Assembly (NCBI RefSeq): GCF_014287815.1
Contig: NZ_JACOOQ010000020.1
Span: forward strand, 1-50,108
DNA from: Clostridium lentum
GTDB taxonomy: Bacteria; Bacillota; Clostridia; Clostridiales; Clostridiaceae
Direction: 5' to 3'
DNA length: 50,108 nucleotides
Shown piece by piece: positions 8,708 through 18,290 of this stretch. The notes under the pieces were generated by a model that did no database searches, was not told where the DNA came from, and saw only the letters and a program-made list of their open reading frames with translations. The translations under genes were made by a program, and so were the position numbers. Position 1 is the first letter of the stretch. Each line of letters starts with the position of its first letter.

Positions 8708-10087
8708 TTAAGAATTAAGTAGAAGTTCTCCTACTTTAACAACATCTCCAGCTCCTACAGTAAGAACTAGATCATCTTTTTTAACTTTATTTTTTAAGTA
8801 GTTTGCTACTTCTTCATGGCTATGAAGATTTATGCAGTTAAAACCTTTTGCTCTTATAGAATCACCAAGTTCATCTGATGAAACAAGACCAGTATCTTTT
8901 TCACGGGCAGCATAGATATCCATTAGGATAAGCTCGTCAGAATCTTTAAAGCAAGTAGTAAAGTCATCAAATAAAGTTTTTGTTCTAGTATAAGTGTGTG
9001 GTTGGAATACACAGTATACTTTATTATGAGGAATAAGTTTTGCTGTATTTAAAGTGGCAGCAATCTCTACTGGATGATGAGCGTAATCATCAATTATAGT
9101 AGCACCATTAAATTCTCCTTTGTATTCAAATCTCTTATGAGCACCTTTGCAGGCAGCTAAGCCATTAATAACAGCTTCATTAGGAATTTCTAAGATTAAA
9201 GATGTACATATTGTTGCTAGAGCATTTAGGATATTATGTCTTCCTGTTGTGCTTAAAGTAACATCAAATAATTCCTTATGATGATGGAATACAGTGAAAG
9301 TAGCACAACCCTTATTGTTAAATGAAATATTACCAGCTGTAACATCGCCTTTATCAAATCCGTAGCTTAAAGTTTTACATTTTGCATAGTTAAGAACTTC
9401 CACTACTCTAGGATCTTCTGCACAACCTACTAGATATCCGTCATCAGGGATTAAGTCAGAGAACTTTTTAAAAGTATCTTCAATATGATTGATATCTCTG
9501 TAATAATCCAAATGATCAGCATCTATGTTAAGGATAATACCTATGTAAGGGTAGAATTTTAAGAAAGATGCTTTATATTCACATGCTTCTGTTACAAAGT
9601 ATTCACTTTCGCCAATCTTATAGTTTCCATGGATAGCATCAACATCTCCACCTACAAGGATAGTTGGATCTAAGTTTGCTTCAATAGTTATGTGGGAAAG
9701 CATAGAAGTAGTAGTGGTCTTCCCATGAGTACCAGCAATAGCTACATTATACTTATGTCCTTTCATGATATAGCCTAAGAATTCAGCTCTATCCATCAAT
9801 TCTATGTTTTGAGCTTTGGCTTCTATTAATTCTGGATTATCAGCAGGAATTGCAGCTGTGTAAACAACTAAGTCAACGTTTCTTAAGTTTTCTTTTTTAT
9901 GTCCAATATATATTTCAGCATTAGCTTCTCTTAATTTATTTAAAACTTCAGATTCCTTAGAATCAGAACCAGAAACTCTATATCCTTTTGTTAGTAGTAT
10001 AGCAGCAAGTCCGCTCATACTTACTCCACCAATTCCAATGAAGTGGACTTTCTTATGTTTATCGATATTTAAGTCAAAAGCCATCAT
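8708..10087 (-). CDS. murC: UDP-N-acetylmuramate--L-alanine ligase
   Basis: Adds L-alanine to UDP-MurNAc, the first amino acid of the peptidoglycan stem peptide, in the cytoplasm. The N-terminal Rossmann domain starts with [14 protein letters not shown]. The Mur ligase ATP loop is [12 protein letters not shown] (near residue 116). The central [10 protein letters not shown] and the C-terminal [11 protein letters not shown] are standard MurC motifs. The protein has 459 residues, normal for the family. The start is the first of two adjacent ATG codons at 10087, behind AAGGAG. The next wall gene, murD, lies 37 kb away, so the mur genes are dispersed. Confidence 0.97.
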   Translation of the reverse strand: MMAFDLNIDKHKKVHFIGIGGVSMSGLAAILLTKGYRVSGSDSKESEVLNKLREANAEIYIGHKKENLRNVDLVVYTAAIPADNPELIEAKAQNIELMDRAEFLGYIMKGHKYNVAIAGTHGKTTTTSMLSHITIEANLDPTILVGGDVDAIHGNYKIGESEYFVTEACEYKASFLKFYPYIGIILNIDADHLDYYRDINHIEDTFKKFSDLIPDDGYLVGCAEDPRVVEVLNYAKCKTLSYGFDKGDVTAGNISFNNKGCATFTVFHHHKELFDVTLSTTGRHNILNALATICTSLILEIPNEAVINGLAACKGAHKRFEYKGEFNGATIIDDYAHHPVEIAATLNTAKLIPHNKVYCVFQPHTYTRTKTLFDDFTTCFKDSDELILMDIYAAREKDTGLVSSDELGDSIRAKGFNCINLHSHEEVANYLKNKVKKDDLVLTVGAGDVVKVGELLLNS

Positions 10088-10240
10088 ATCAACTCCTTTA
10101 TATAATCTATCTATAATTATATACAAAATTTACAATTTGAACATATAAAATAATAAATATATGAAAATATATATTGAAAAAAAGGGGATAAGGCAATTAT
10201 ATATATTTAGAAAGATTTTTAAAATTAGTGAGTAAAACTA

Positions 10241-10269
10241 TTGATAATAAGCTATATTTAGAATAAAAT
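10241..10269 (+). promoter_or_regulatory. predicted sigma-A promoter of purR
   Basis: TTGATA (10241-10246) and TAAAAT (10264-10269) with a 17-base spacer. A GTTCG at 10301-10305 (CGAAC on the other strand) resembles half of a PurBox just before the gene and could allow autorepression; that is speculative. Confidence 0.5.
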
Positions 10270-10334
10270 ATGAATATTATAGGGTAGAAAAAATATGAAA
10301 GTTCGTGATGAGGCATATAAAGAAAGGAGAAAAA

Positions 10335-11150
10335 ATGGAAAAATTAAGCAGAAATAATAGGGTTGTAATCATTACTAAGATTTTAGTTGAAAATCCCAAT
10401 AAGGTAATAGGCTTAAATAGATTTTCAGAATTATTAAATGCAGCTAAGTCAACAATAAGTGAAGATATAGTTATTGTTAGAGAAGTACTAGAAAAATTAG
10501 AAATGGGTAAAGTTGAAACTATATCTGGAGCAGCTGGAGGAATAAAGTTCATTCCTCAAATGGGCGTTAGTGCTAAAGAAGAGTTTGCTAATGAATTATG
10601 TGATGCACTTATGGAAGAAGGAAGAGTTGTTCCAGGTAACTTCATCTATTTAACAGATATAATGTATAATCCACAAATAATAAGTAAGGCAGGTGTCATA
10701 TTAGCTTCTTATTTCAAATCAATGGATGTAGATTATGTTGTGACAGTTGAAACAAAAGGTATTCCACTGGCTTATGAAGTTGCTAAGAGTTTAGGTATAG
10801 AGTTAGTAATTATAAGAAGAGAAAATAAAGTTACAGAAGGGCCTACTGTTTCTATTAATTATTTATCAGGCACAAGTGGAAGAATACAACAAATGTCTTT
10901 AGCAAAGAAATCTATGAAGCCTTCTAGCAGATGTGTATTTATAGATGACTTCTTAAGAGGCGGCGGAACAGCTCAAGGGATAACTGATTTATTAAAAGAA
11001 TTTGATAGTGAATTAGTTGGTACTGGGGTGTTAGTTGATAATATAGGTGTTGTCAATAAGAGAGTAACGGATTATGTTTCAATCATCGATATTGAGTATA
11101 TAAGTGAAGACGGTAAGATAAAAGTAACTCCTTCCAATCTAATAAAATAA
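10335..11150 (+). CDS. purR: purine operon repressor PurR
   Basis: Gram-positive PurR: an N-terminal winged helix-turn-helix (residues ~1-75, RNNRVVIITKILVENPNKVI and AKSTISEDIVIVREVLE) fused to a phosphoribosyltransferase-like domain. The PRPP loop CVFIDDFLRGGGTAQG is intact at about residues 196-211. In Bacillus it represses purine genes unless PRPP is bound; it is not an enzyme. The start is the ATG at 10335 after AAAGGAG. A longer in-frame ATG at 10305 has no good ribosome-binding site. It lies next to spoVG and glmU as in B. subtilis, and prs, which makes its effector PRPP, is close by. Confidence 0.95.
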   Translation: MEKLSRNNRVVIITKILVENPNKVIGLNRFSELLNAAKSTISEDIVIVREVLEKLEMGKVETISGAAGGIKFIPQMGVSAKEEFANELCDALMEEGRVVPGNFIYLTDIMYNPQIISKAGVILASYFKSMDVDYVVTVETKGIPLAYEVAKSLGIELVIIRRENKVTEGPTVSINYLSGTSGRIQQMSLAKKSMKPSSRCVFIDDFLRGGGTAQGITDLLKEFDSELVGTGVLVDNIGVVNKRVTDYVSIIDIEYISEDGKIKVTPSNLIK

Positions 11151-11210
11151 GAAAAAACCAGTTGTTTGATATATTTTTTTGTAAAATTTAAAAAAAATTA
11201 AGTAAAAAAA

Positions 11211-11236
11211 AGGATTTTTAAACTTTTTATAGAAAT
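11211..11236 (+). promoter_or_regulatory. sigma-H-like promoter of spoVG
   Basis: AGGATTT (11211-11217), then 14 bases, then GAAAT (11232-11236), close to the sigma-H pattern AGGA-T / GAAT. It lies about 30 bases before the ribosome-binding site. spoVG is a known sigma-H gene in B. subtilis. Confidence 0.5.
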
Positions 11237-11270
11237 ATATTTATATAAAAGCAACTGGAGGTGGAGTGAA

Positions 11271-11552
11271 ATGACAATCACAGACGTTAGAGTTAGAAAA
11301 ATAGCATCAGAAGGAAAAATGAAAGCTATTGTATCTGTGACATTTGATAATGAATTTGTAGTACATGATATTAAGATTATTGAGGGGCAAAATGGTTTGT
11401 TTATAGCAATGCCAAGCAGAAAGACACCAGATGGTGAATTCAAAGATATTGCACACCCAATCAATACTGAAACAAGAGAAAGAATACAAAGTGCAATTTT
11501 AGAAGCTTATGAAAAGGCAGTTTCTGAAGAAAGCCTAACTGTAAGTGAATAA
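11271..11552 (+). CDS. spoVG: SpoVG regulator / RNA-binding protein
   Basis: Small conserved protein (93 residues) opening with [11 protein letters not shown] and containing [20 protein letters not shown], the invariant SpoVG block. In Bacillus it affects septation and cortex formation during sporulation, and in other Gram-positives it binds nucleic acid. The ATG follows GGAGGTGGAG, an unusually strong ribosome-binding site that fits high expression. The gene is monocistronic between purR and glmU, with its own promoter and terminator. Confidence 0.97.
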   Translation: MTITDVRVRKIASEGKMKAIVSVTFDNEFVVHDIKIIEGQNGLFIAMPSRKTPDGEFKDIAHPINTETRERIQSAILEAYEKAVSEESLTVSE

Positions 11553-11573
11553 AATTTATATCAAATATTAATT

Positions 11574-11597
11574 AAAAAGAGGCATAGCCTCTTTTTT
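11574..11597 (+). terminator. intrinsic terminator of spoVG
   Basis: AAAAGAGGC and GCCTCTTTT pair around ATA, and a run of T follows. Confidence 0.9.
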
Positions 11598-11763
11598 GTT
11601 AAAATAAATATAGTATATTATTTCATTATAGTTAAATGTAAGCTATATATATTTTATAGAGGAAGGTTGAAATCAAAACGTTAATGAAATATAATATATT
11701 AAGGTATGCGAACAATAAATGGATAAAATGAAATTTTGTCCTCATAATTGAAGAGGTGAATTT

Positions 11764-13134
11764 ATGTATAAGTGTGCTCTTATTTTAGCAGCAGGGCAAG
11801 GGACAAGAATAAAATCTGATTTACCAAAGGTATTACACAAAGTTTGTGGAAAAGAAATGGTTAATCATGTTATAGATACATTAAGAAAGGCAAAAATTGA
11901 AGATGTAAATGTTATTGTTGGAAAAGGTGCAGAATTAGTTAAAGAAAAAACTAATAGCAGAAATGTTAGCTATTCACTTCAGACAGAACAGCTTGGAACA
12001 GGTCATGCAGTTAAAAGTGCTATAGAGTTTTTAAGTGGGAAAAAAGGAACTGTAGCAGTTTTTTGTGGAGATGCTCCATTGATAACAGAAGAAACGATAG
12101 GAAGATTATTTAATGAACATATCAATAATGAAAATAGCACAACACTTTTAACATCTATATTAGATGATGCTACAGGGTATGGAAGAATCATCAGAGATGG
12201 AGAAGAAGTCCTTAAGATAGTTGAACATAAAGATTGTAATGAAGAAGAATTAAAGGTTAATGAAATGAATGCAGGAGTTTACTGCTTTGATATTGAAAAT
12301 CTTTTAAACTCTTTAGAAAAATTATCTAATAACAATGCACAAGGAGAATACTATTTAACAGATGTTATAGGGATTCAAAAAAGCGAAGGTAAAAAAGTTG
12401 GCGCTGTTGTTGTTGATTATGAAGAAACAATTGGTGTAAATTCAAGAAGACAGCTGGCAGAAGTTGAAGAAATACTAAGAAACAGAATAAACAACAGACA
12501 TATGGATAATGGAGTCACATTAATAAATCCAAGTGTTACGTATATAGGTGCTGATGTAGAAATAGGCAAAGATACTATTATATATCCAGGAAATACTATT
12601 GAAGGTGTAAGTAAGATTGGAAGTGGGTGCATTATATATCCAAATTCAAGAATAAATAATAGTGTCATTGAAGATAATGTTCAAGTAGAAAGTTCTGTAA
12701 TAATAGATAGTAAAATAGGAAGTTATACAACAGTAGGTCCATTTGCTTATATAAGGCCAGAATCTATCATAGGAAGCCATGTTAGAATTGGTGATTTCGT
12801 TGAAATAAAGAAATCAACAATTGGCCATAATACGAAAGTATCACATTTAACATATGTTGGTGATGCTGAAGTAGGAGAAAATTGTAATTTTGGCTGTGGA
12901 ACAGTAACAGTTAATTATGATGGAAAAAATAAAAATAAAACAATAATAGGAAACAATAGTTTCATTGGATGCAATACTAATCTTATATCTCCAGTTAAGG
13001 TTGAAGATAATACTTATATTGCAGCAGGATCAACAATAACTAATGATGTAAAAGAGGGCGAACTTGCAGTAGCAAGAGCTAAGCAAAGAAACATTGAAGG
13101 TTGGGTTGAAAAAAGAGGGTTAATTAAAAAGTAA
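11764..13134 (+). CDS. glmU: bifunctional GlmU (N-acetylglucosamine-1-phosphate uridyltransferase / glucosamine-1-phosphate acetyltransferase)
   Basis: Makes UDP-GlcNAc in two steps for wall synthesis. The N-terminal uridyltransferase domain (residues ~1-230) has [17 protein letters not shown] and the GTGHAV and FCGDAPLI nucleotide-binding segments. From ~250 on, the left-handed beta-helix acetyltransferase domain shows repeated hexapeptides (for example [18 protein letters not shown]) and the catalytic-region NYDGKNK. At 456 residues it is full length. The ATG follows AAGAGGTG. prs starts 59 bases after it, probably in the same operon as in B. subtilis. Confidence 0.97.
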   Translation: MYKCALILAAGQGTRIKSDLPKVLHKVCGKEMVNHVIDTLRKAKIEDVNVIVGKGAELVKEKTNSRNVSYSLQTEQLGTGHAVKSAIEFLSGKKGTVAVFCGDAPLITEETIGRLFNEHINNENSTTLLTSILDDATGYGRIIRDGEEVLKIVEHKDCNEEELKVNEMNAGVYCFDIENLLNSLEKLSNNNAQGEYYLTDVIGIQKSEGKKVGAVVVDYEETIGVNSRRQLAEVEEILRNRINNRHMDNGVTLINPSVTYIGADVEIGKDTIIYPGNTIEGVSKIGSGCIIYPNSRINNSVIEDNVQVESSVIIDSKIGSYTTVGPFAYIRPESIIGSHVRIGDFVEIKKSTIGHNTKVSHLTYVGDAEVGENCNFGCGTVTVNYDGKNKNKTIIGNNSFIGCNTNLISPVKVEDNTYIAAGSTITNDVKEGELAVARAKQRNIEGWVEKRGLIKK

Positions 13135-13193
13135 GTATTCTTACTTTATAATATAAATAGCTAGACAGCCAAAATAAGGAGGATCTAATAAGT

Positions 13194-14156
13194 ATGATAG
13201 CTCATGGAAAAAACATAAAAATATTCGCAGGTAATTCACATCCAGAATTAGCAGAAGAAATTGCAAATTTATTAGGATTGACATTAGGAAATTCAAAAGT
13301 TTCAACTTTTAGTGATGGGGAAATATCAGTAGATATAAATGAAACAGTTAGAGGAGCAGATGTATTTATCGTTCAATCTACTAGCAGCCCAGTAAATAAC
13401 AACTTAATGGAGCTTCTAATCATGATAGATGCTTTTAAAAGAGCATCAGCAGGAAGGATAACAGCAGTTATTCCATACTATGGTTATGCAAGACAAGATA
13501 GAAAGGCAAAATCAAGAGATCCAATTACAGCTAAGTTAGTGGCTGACATATTAACTGCAGCAGGAGCAGATAGAGTATTAACAATGGATTTACACGCATC
13601 ACAAATTCAAGGGTATTTCAATATACCAGTAGACCATTTATTAGGATCACCAATATTGGCAGAACATTTCATTGAAAATGGATTTGAAGAACAAGATGAT
13701 GTAGTTGTTGTATCACCAGATCTTGGAAGTGTTACAAGAGCAAGAAAATTTGCAGATAAGCTTCATGCACCAATTGCTATAATTGATAAAAGAAGACCTA
13801 AGGCAAATGTTTCTGAAATAATGAACATTATAGGAGATGTAAAAGATAAGAGATGTATACTTATCGATGATATGATCGACACTGCTGGAACTATTGCCAA
13901 TGCAGCAAATGCATTAAAAGACTTAGGTGCTAAAAATGTATATGCATGTTGTACTCATGGTGTATTATCAGGACCAGCTTTTGAAAGAATAAATAATTCT
14001 GCTATTGAAAAGCTAGTTATGTTAAATACAATACCATTACCAGAAGACGAGCAAAATTTAGAAAAATTCAATTCAATATCTGTTGCGCCTATATTTGCAG
14101 AAGCTATTAGAAGAATTTATGATGATAAGCCAATAAGTAAATTATTCGAAAACTAA
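13194..14156 (+). CDS. prs: ribose-phosphate pyrophosphokinase
   Basis: Converts ribose-5-phosphate and ATP to PRPP, the precursor for nucleotides, histidine and tryptophan. Class I features are all present: the regulatory N-terminal region with [16 protein letters not shown], the flexible loop [27 protein letters not shown], and the PRPP-binding loop [13 protein letters not shown] (residues ~221-233). It has 320 residues, normal. The ATG at 13194 follows AAGGAGGAT. It links to purR, which senses PRPP, four genes upstream. Confidence 0.97.
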   Translation: MIAHGKNIKIFAGNSHPELAEEIANLLGLTLGNSKVSTFSDGEISVDINETVRGADVFIVQSTSSPVNNNLMELLIMIDAFKRASAGRITAVIPYYGYARQDRKAKSRDPITAKLVADILTAAGADRVLTMDLHASQIQGYFNIPVDHLLGSPILAEHFIENGFEEQDDVVVVSPDLGSVTRARKFADKLHAPIAIIDKRRPKANVSEIMNIIGDVKDKRCILIDDMIDTAGTIANAANALKDLGAKNVYACCTHGVLSGPAFERINNSAIEKLVMLNTIPLPEDEQNLEKFNSISVAPIFAEAIRRIYDDKPISKLFEN

Positions 14157-14164
14157 TTACATAA

Positions 14165-14204
14165 AATAATCTTCAAGTTATAATTAATTTGAGGATTATT
14201 TTTT
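14165..14204 (+). terminator. intrinsic terminator of glmU-prs
   Basis: The 12-base arms AATAATCTTCAA and TTGAGGATTATT pair with one G-T wobble and are followed by T-rich sequence. Confidence 0.8.
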
Positions 14205-14337
14205 ATTTTAAAATTATAGCAAGATTTCTTTAAAATAATAAATATAAAAAAATGTAACAAATGTTAATTTTATAAGAAAAGTAAGGTAGTTTGCTAGGTT
14301 TTAGGATAGAATATTTTTATAAGGATGGTGTAAGAAA

Positions 14338-15024
14338 ATGGACGATAAGTTAGGAAAAATCTTAATTGTAGATGATGATGAAAATATAAATGAGCTAATA
14401 GACATGTATTTAAAAAGCTCAGGTTATGAAACAAAAAAATGTTTTAATGGGCTAGATGCTTGTAATATAGTTACTAATGATAATATAGGATTAGTAATTT
14501 TAGATATTATGATTCCAGGAAAAGATGGTGTGGAAGTACTGAAATTTATTAGAAAGCAAAGCAATGTACCAGTGATAATGCTTACGGCAAAAGGTGAAGT
14601 CTTTGATAAAGTACTTGCTTTAGAACTAGGTGCAGATGATTATATGGTAAAACCTTTTGATCCAAAGGAGCTTTTAGCAAGGGTAAAGGCTGTAACTAGA
14701 AGATATAGTCCAGAAGTTAAAAATAATGATGTTATAAAGTTTAGTGATCTTACTATTGATATAGGAGGATATGAAGTAATTTATAGGGATAATATGGTAA
14801 AGCTTGCACCGAAAGAGTTGGAATTACTACACTACATAGCTAGTTCTCCCAATAAAGTATTTACTCGTGAACAACTGATGTATGAAGTTTGGGGATATGA
14901 TTATCCAGGGGATTCAAGAACTGTAGATGTCCATATCAAGAGGCTTAGAGAAAAACTAAAAGGCGGAGAAACATGGGAGGTACAGACCGTATGGGGTGTT
15001 GGATATAAGTTTGAGGTGAAGTAA
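14338..15024 (+). CDS. OmpR/PhoB-family response regulator
   Basis: Receiver domain (residues ~5-120) with the acidic pair D12-D13, phospho-acceptor D56, switch T83 and K105. The winged-helix DNA-binding domain (~130-228) has KELELLHYIASSPNKVFTRE and the wing VDVHIKRLREK / VQTVWGVGYKF. It should be phosphorylated by the histidine kinase whose start codon overlaps its stop (base 15024 is shared). The ATG follows AAGGATGGTG. A short inverted repeat TAACA-AA-TGTTA (14255-14266) lies in the upstream region and might be an operator. In B. subtilis this position in the prs-pth interval holds ctc. Confidence 0.93.
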   Translation: MDDKLGKILIVDDDENINELIDMYLKSSGYETKKCFNGLDACNIVTNDNIGLVILDIMIPGKDGVEVLKFIRKQSNVPVIMLTAKGEVFDKVLALELGADDYMVKPFDPKELLARVKAVTRRYSPEVKNNDVIKFSDLTIDIGGYEVIYRDNMVKLAPKELELLHYIASSPNKVFTREQLMYEVWGYDYPGDSRTVDVHIKRLREKLKGGETWEVQTVWGVGYKFEVK

Positions 15025-16427
15025 TGTCAAGGAAAGAAAGTATAAACCAAAGGATAATAGTCACCTTTATTTCTGTTACAAGTATAGTGTTGATTTTTCT
15101 AGGTTCAATTATGACGATATTATTTAATAAAAATTACCACAGTACAAAATTATCAAATTTAGAAAAGCAGATGGGTATAATTGAGAATTCCATAAATAAT
15201 TATTTAAATCAACAGGATGGTTCATATAGCCAACTTAAAGAAATAATAAAGATGGCCTGCATATCAACTAATACTGAAGCTATAATTACCGATAGGCTAG
15301 GATATGTATATTTAGTGAATGGGGAAGATTATCAGAATTTAATGTATAGCAAAATTAAATTAAATACAGAGTCTTTATCTTCCAATATAGAATTTAAGAA
15401 AGAAGTATTTAAGGTAGATAATGCTTCAATAAAGGGATATGTAAAAGCTATATATGAAGATGGTGAAATTGATGGATATATGATTATGGTTATGCAAAAT
15501 GAAAGTGAAAGAAATTTTAATATGTTTATTATTTGGATAACAGTTATCATTGAAATAATAATCTCTGCAATAGTAATTAAAATAGTAACTAATCAGATAA
15601 TCATAAGGCCAATAGATAATATTAATAATGTAGCTAAAAGGTTAGCAAAAGGTGAAGTAGAAAAGAGAGTAGTGGTAAATTGTAATAATGAAATTGGAGA
15701 GTTAGCAGAATCATTTAATATGATGGCAGAATGCTTAGAGAAGTCAGATACAAAAAGGAGAGAATTTATATCAAATGTATCTCATGAGCTAAGATCACCA
15801 ATTACGTCTATAAAAGGATTTATTGGAGGTATTTTAGACGGAGTAATTCCAAGAGACAGAGAAAATTATTATCTTAAAATTGTTTATGATGAAGTAGATA
15901 GACTAGCAAGGCTAGTAAATGATTTATTAGATATGTCGGCTATGGAGTCAGGAAAATTTAATTTGGCAATTACTGAATTTGATATTAACCAAGTTATAAG
16001 CCTTTGTATTTTAAACTTAGAGCACAAGATTCAGGAAAAGGGGTTAAATGTTAAAGCCACATTCCACAATAACAGGGCTTATGTATTAGGTGATAGGGAT
16101 AGAATAATACAAGTAGTTACAAATATTATTGAAAATTCAATTAAATATAGTAATGATGATGGCGAAATAAAGATAGATGTATATTCTAAAGGAGAAAAAA
16201 TATATGTAGATATATTTAATTCTGGAGAATGTATAGAGGAAAAAGAACTTAATAAGATATGGGATAGATTTTATAAAAGTGATAAATCAAGAACTAATAA
16301 GCTTAGTACTGGATTAGGGCTTCCTATAGTAAGGTCTATATTATCACAACATAATGAAGATATATGGGTGAAGAATATAGAGGGAAAAGGTGTTAGCTTT
16401 ATATTTACGCTAAAGAAATCTCACTAA
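15024..16427 (+). CDS. membrane sensor histidine kinase
   Basis: Two membrane segments (residues ~10-32 and ~167-189) flank an extracellular sensing region of about 130 residues of no recognised family. A HAMP linker follows, then HisKA with FISNVSHELRSPITSIKG (H254 is the phosphorylation site). The HATPase domain comes next, with the N box TNIIENSIKYS, DIFNSGECIEE and STGLGLPIV. It is complete at 467 residues. It is translationally coupled to the response regulator upstream and followed 27 bases later by the HtrA-like membrane protein. Together the three look like one envelope-sensing unit; the signal is unknown. Confidence 0.93.
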   Translation: MSRKESINQRIIVTFISVTSIVLIFLGSIMTILFNKNYHSTKLSNLEKQMGIIENSINNYLNQQDGSYSQLKEIIKMACISTNTEAIITDRLGYVYLVNGEDYQNLMYSKIKLNTESLSSNIEFKKEVFKVDNASIKGYVKAIYEDGEIDGYMIMVMQNESERNFNMFIIWITVIIEIIISAIVIKIVTNQIIIRPIDNINNVAKRLAKGEVEKRVVVNCNNEIGELAESFNMMAECLEKSDTKRREFISNVSHELRSPITSIKGFIGGILDGVIPRDRENYYLKIVYDEVDRLARLVNDLLDMSAMESGKFNLAITEFDINQVISLCILNLEHKIQEKGLNVKATFHNNRAYVLGDRDRIIQVVTNIIENSIKYSNDDGEIKIDVYSKGEKIYVDIFNSGECIEEKELNKIWDRFYKSDKSRTNKLSTGLGLPIVRSILSQHNEDIWVKNIEGKGVSFIFTLKKSH

Positions 16428-16454
16428 AAGGGAATTGTTTCGGAGGTGTAATTG

Positions 16455-17567
16455 ATGGATGATAATGTTGATAGAAAAACTAAAGAAAATGATAAGATCT
16501 ATAAGATAATTTTTGAAAAGAAAAATACTCGTACTAATATACGCATAGGAATTAACTTAGGAATTATAGTAATAATAGCATTAATAGTATTAAGTGTATT
16601 TTTAAATTTTATTATTAAATATAAATACGGAGATGTTATTGAAGAAGTTAAAAATACAAAATTTAATAAAAATAATATGATTATTAGTGATTATACTTCA
16701 GTGGTAAAGAAAGTATCAAAGTCATTGGTAACTATAACTGAAGATAATGGAGAAGCTAATAGTGTTACAGGCGTAGTCATAACTGAAAGAGGAGTAATAC
16801 TAACTAATTATTCAGGAATCAAGGATATGGAACACTTAAATGTGATCTTTAATAATGATGAAGAAGAATCTGTAGAGGGAAAGCTTTTATTAAAGGATGA
16901 AGAATTTGATTTAGCACTAATTCAAGTAGATTATGAAGGGAATATTCAGGCTATTAAGTTGGCTGATGAAGATAGCATTGTGGAAGGACAGGGAATAGCT
17001 GTATTAGGCAGTGTATACTCTGAAGGTCAAAAAATAGAAAGTATTATTCCAGGAATAATTGTCGCTAGGTATAATAAGTCAGGAAAATACGATACTTTAG
17101 TAGAAGAATGTACCTTGCTTCAAATAAGTGCACCTATTAACTTAAATAATACAGGTGGTCCTATATGTAATGCTAATGGTGAACTTATAGGAATAGGTAG
17201 TCTTTATCTTACTGAAAAATTTGGTTTAGAAGGCGTTTATTATGGTATTGAATTGAAAAACTTAGATAATATAATAAATTCAACATCAATAATAAAAGAA
17301 GTATTAGGTATTACAGAAGGTGGAATATTGATGGATATAGAGCATCATAAACATGGTTTTTATGTTGGACAATTGAAAAAAGTCGGAAATGCATATAAGT
17401 CTGGTATTAAGCCAACAGATATCATAGTATCAATTGAAGGCGTTAATATATCTAATATTAATGGAATAACTGAAATGTTAAATTCTAAAAATAAAGGAGA
17501 TACTATATCTTGTGAAGTCTTAAGTGATGGAATTATAAAAGAAGTAGAAATAAAAATATATAATTAA
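16455..17567 (+). CDS. HtrA/DegP-like membrane protein with degenerate catalytic triad and PDZ domain
   Basis: A cytoplasmic N-tail of ~30 residues is followed by one membrane segment (~33-58), so the rest faces outside. Residues ~75-270 align with the trypsin-like domain of HtrA proteases and ~290-370 with a PDZ domain (GQLKKVGNAYKSGIKPTDII). The triad is not intact. Where HtrA has LTNNHVV this protein has LTNYSGI, so the His position is S120. D152 (EFDLALI) is kept. NPGNSGGP reads NLNNTGGP, so the nucleophile Ser is T233. It is therefore probably a non-proteolytic binding or sensing protein. The ATG at 16455 is chosen over the adjacent TTG. It lies directly downstream of the two-component pair. 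Confidence 0.85.
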   Translation: MDDNVDRKTKENDKIYKIIFEKKNTRTNIRIGINLGIIVIIALIVLSVFLNFIIKYKYGDVIEEVKNTKFNKNNMIISDYTSVVKKVSKSLVTITEDNGEANSVTGVVITERGVILTNYSGIKDMEHLNVIFNNDEEESVEGKLLLKDEEFDLALIQVDYEGNIQAIKLADEDSIVEGQGIAVLGSVYSEGQKIESIIPGIIVARYNKSGKYDTLVEECTLLQISAPINLNNTGGPICNANGELIGIGSLYLTEKFGLEGVYYGIELKNLDNIINSTSIIKEVLGITEGGILMDIEHHKHGFYVGQLKKVGNAYKSGIKPTDIIVSIEGVNISNINGITEMLNSKNKGDTISCEVLSDGIIKEVEIKIYN

Positions 17568-17572
17568 TATAT

Positions 17573-17614
17573 AAAAGGATATTTGGTGATTTATGCTAAG
17601 TATCCTTTTATTAA
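17573..17614 (+). terminator. intrinsic terminator after the two-component/HtrA-like operon
   Basis: AAAAGGATA pairs with TATCCTTTT across a 19-base loop, and T-rich sequence follows. The long loop makes it moderate in strength. Confidence 0.6.
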
Positions 17615-17643
17615 ATTTATTATTATTTTATAAAAGGAAAAAA

Positions 17644-17652
17644 TGGTATAAT
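17644..17652 (+). promoter_or_regulatory. extended -10 promoter of pth
   Basis: TGGTATAAT is a perfect extended -10 (TG-N-TATAAT). No good -35 lies 17 bases upstream, as is usual for this class. It is 40 bases before the pth start. Confidence 0.55.
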
Positions 17653-17691
17653 ATAAAGTAGATTATTTTAGTACAGAGAGGAATTGACAGA

Positions 17692-18267
17692 ATGTATTTA
17701 GTAGTAGGATTGGGAAATCCAGGTAAAGAATATGAGGGAACAAGACATAATATAGGATTTGAAGCCATAGATTATTTAAGTGATAAGTATAATATAGAAT
17801 TAAATAGGGAAAAATTTAAAGGTGTTTTTGGTGAAGGATTTATTCAAGGTAAAAAGGTAATTTTATTAAAACCAACTACATATATGAATTTAAGTGGAGA
17901 TAGTATAAGGGAGGTAGCTAATTTTTATAAGCTTTCTAATGAAGAAATTATTGTCTTATATGATGATATAAGTTTAGCTATTGGAAGGCTTAGGGTAAGA
18001 GAGAAAGGAAGTCATGGAGGACATAATGGGATAAAGAGCATTATAGCTAATTTGGCAACAGATGTATTTCCAAGAGTTAAAATTGGTGTGGGAGCACCAA
18101 AAGGAGATTTAGTTTCGCATGTTTTAGGGAAATTTTCTAAAGAGGAAAATGAAGTTTTAGATAAGACATTAAGGGCAGTAACAGAAGCTGTGGAAATAAT
18201 GATAGATAAAGATACTAAGGAAGCAATGAATAAGTGTAACGGATTTGATGCTTTAAAGTGTGTTTAA
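17692..18267 (+). CDS. pth: peptidyl-tRNA hydrolase
   Basis: Releases peptides from prematurely dropped peptidyl-tRNA so the tRNA can be recycled. The N-terminus [22 protein letters not shown] has the catalytic His of the family (H20 in TRHNIGF). [12 protein letters not shown] and [29 protein letters not shown] complete the active-site set. It has 191 residues, normal. The ATG follows AGAGAGGAATTG. mfd starts 23 bases after it and they probably form an operon, as spoVC-mfd do in Bacillus (there with fin between; fin is absent here). Confidence 0.97.
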   Translation: MYLVVGLGNPGKEYEGTRHNIGFEAIDYLSDKYNIELNREKFKGVFGEGFIQGKKVILLKPTTYMNLSGDSIREVANFYKLSNEEIIVLYDDISLAIGRLRVREKGSHGGHNGIKSIIANLATDVFPRVKIGVGAPKGDLVSHVLGKFSKEENEVLDKTLRAVTEAVEIMIDKDTKEAMNKCNGFDALKCV

Positions 18268-18290
18268 ACTTTTAAGGAAGGTGTGTATAA

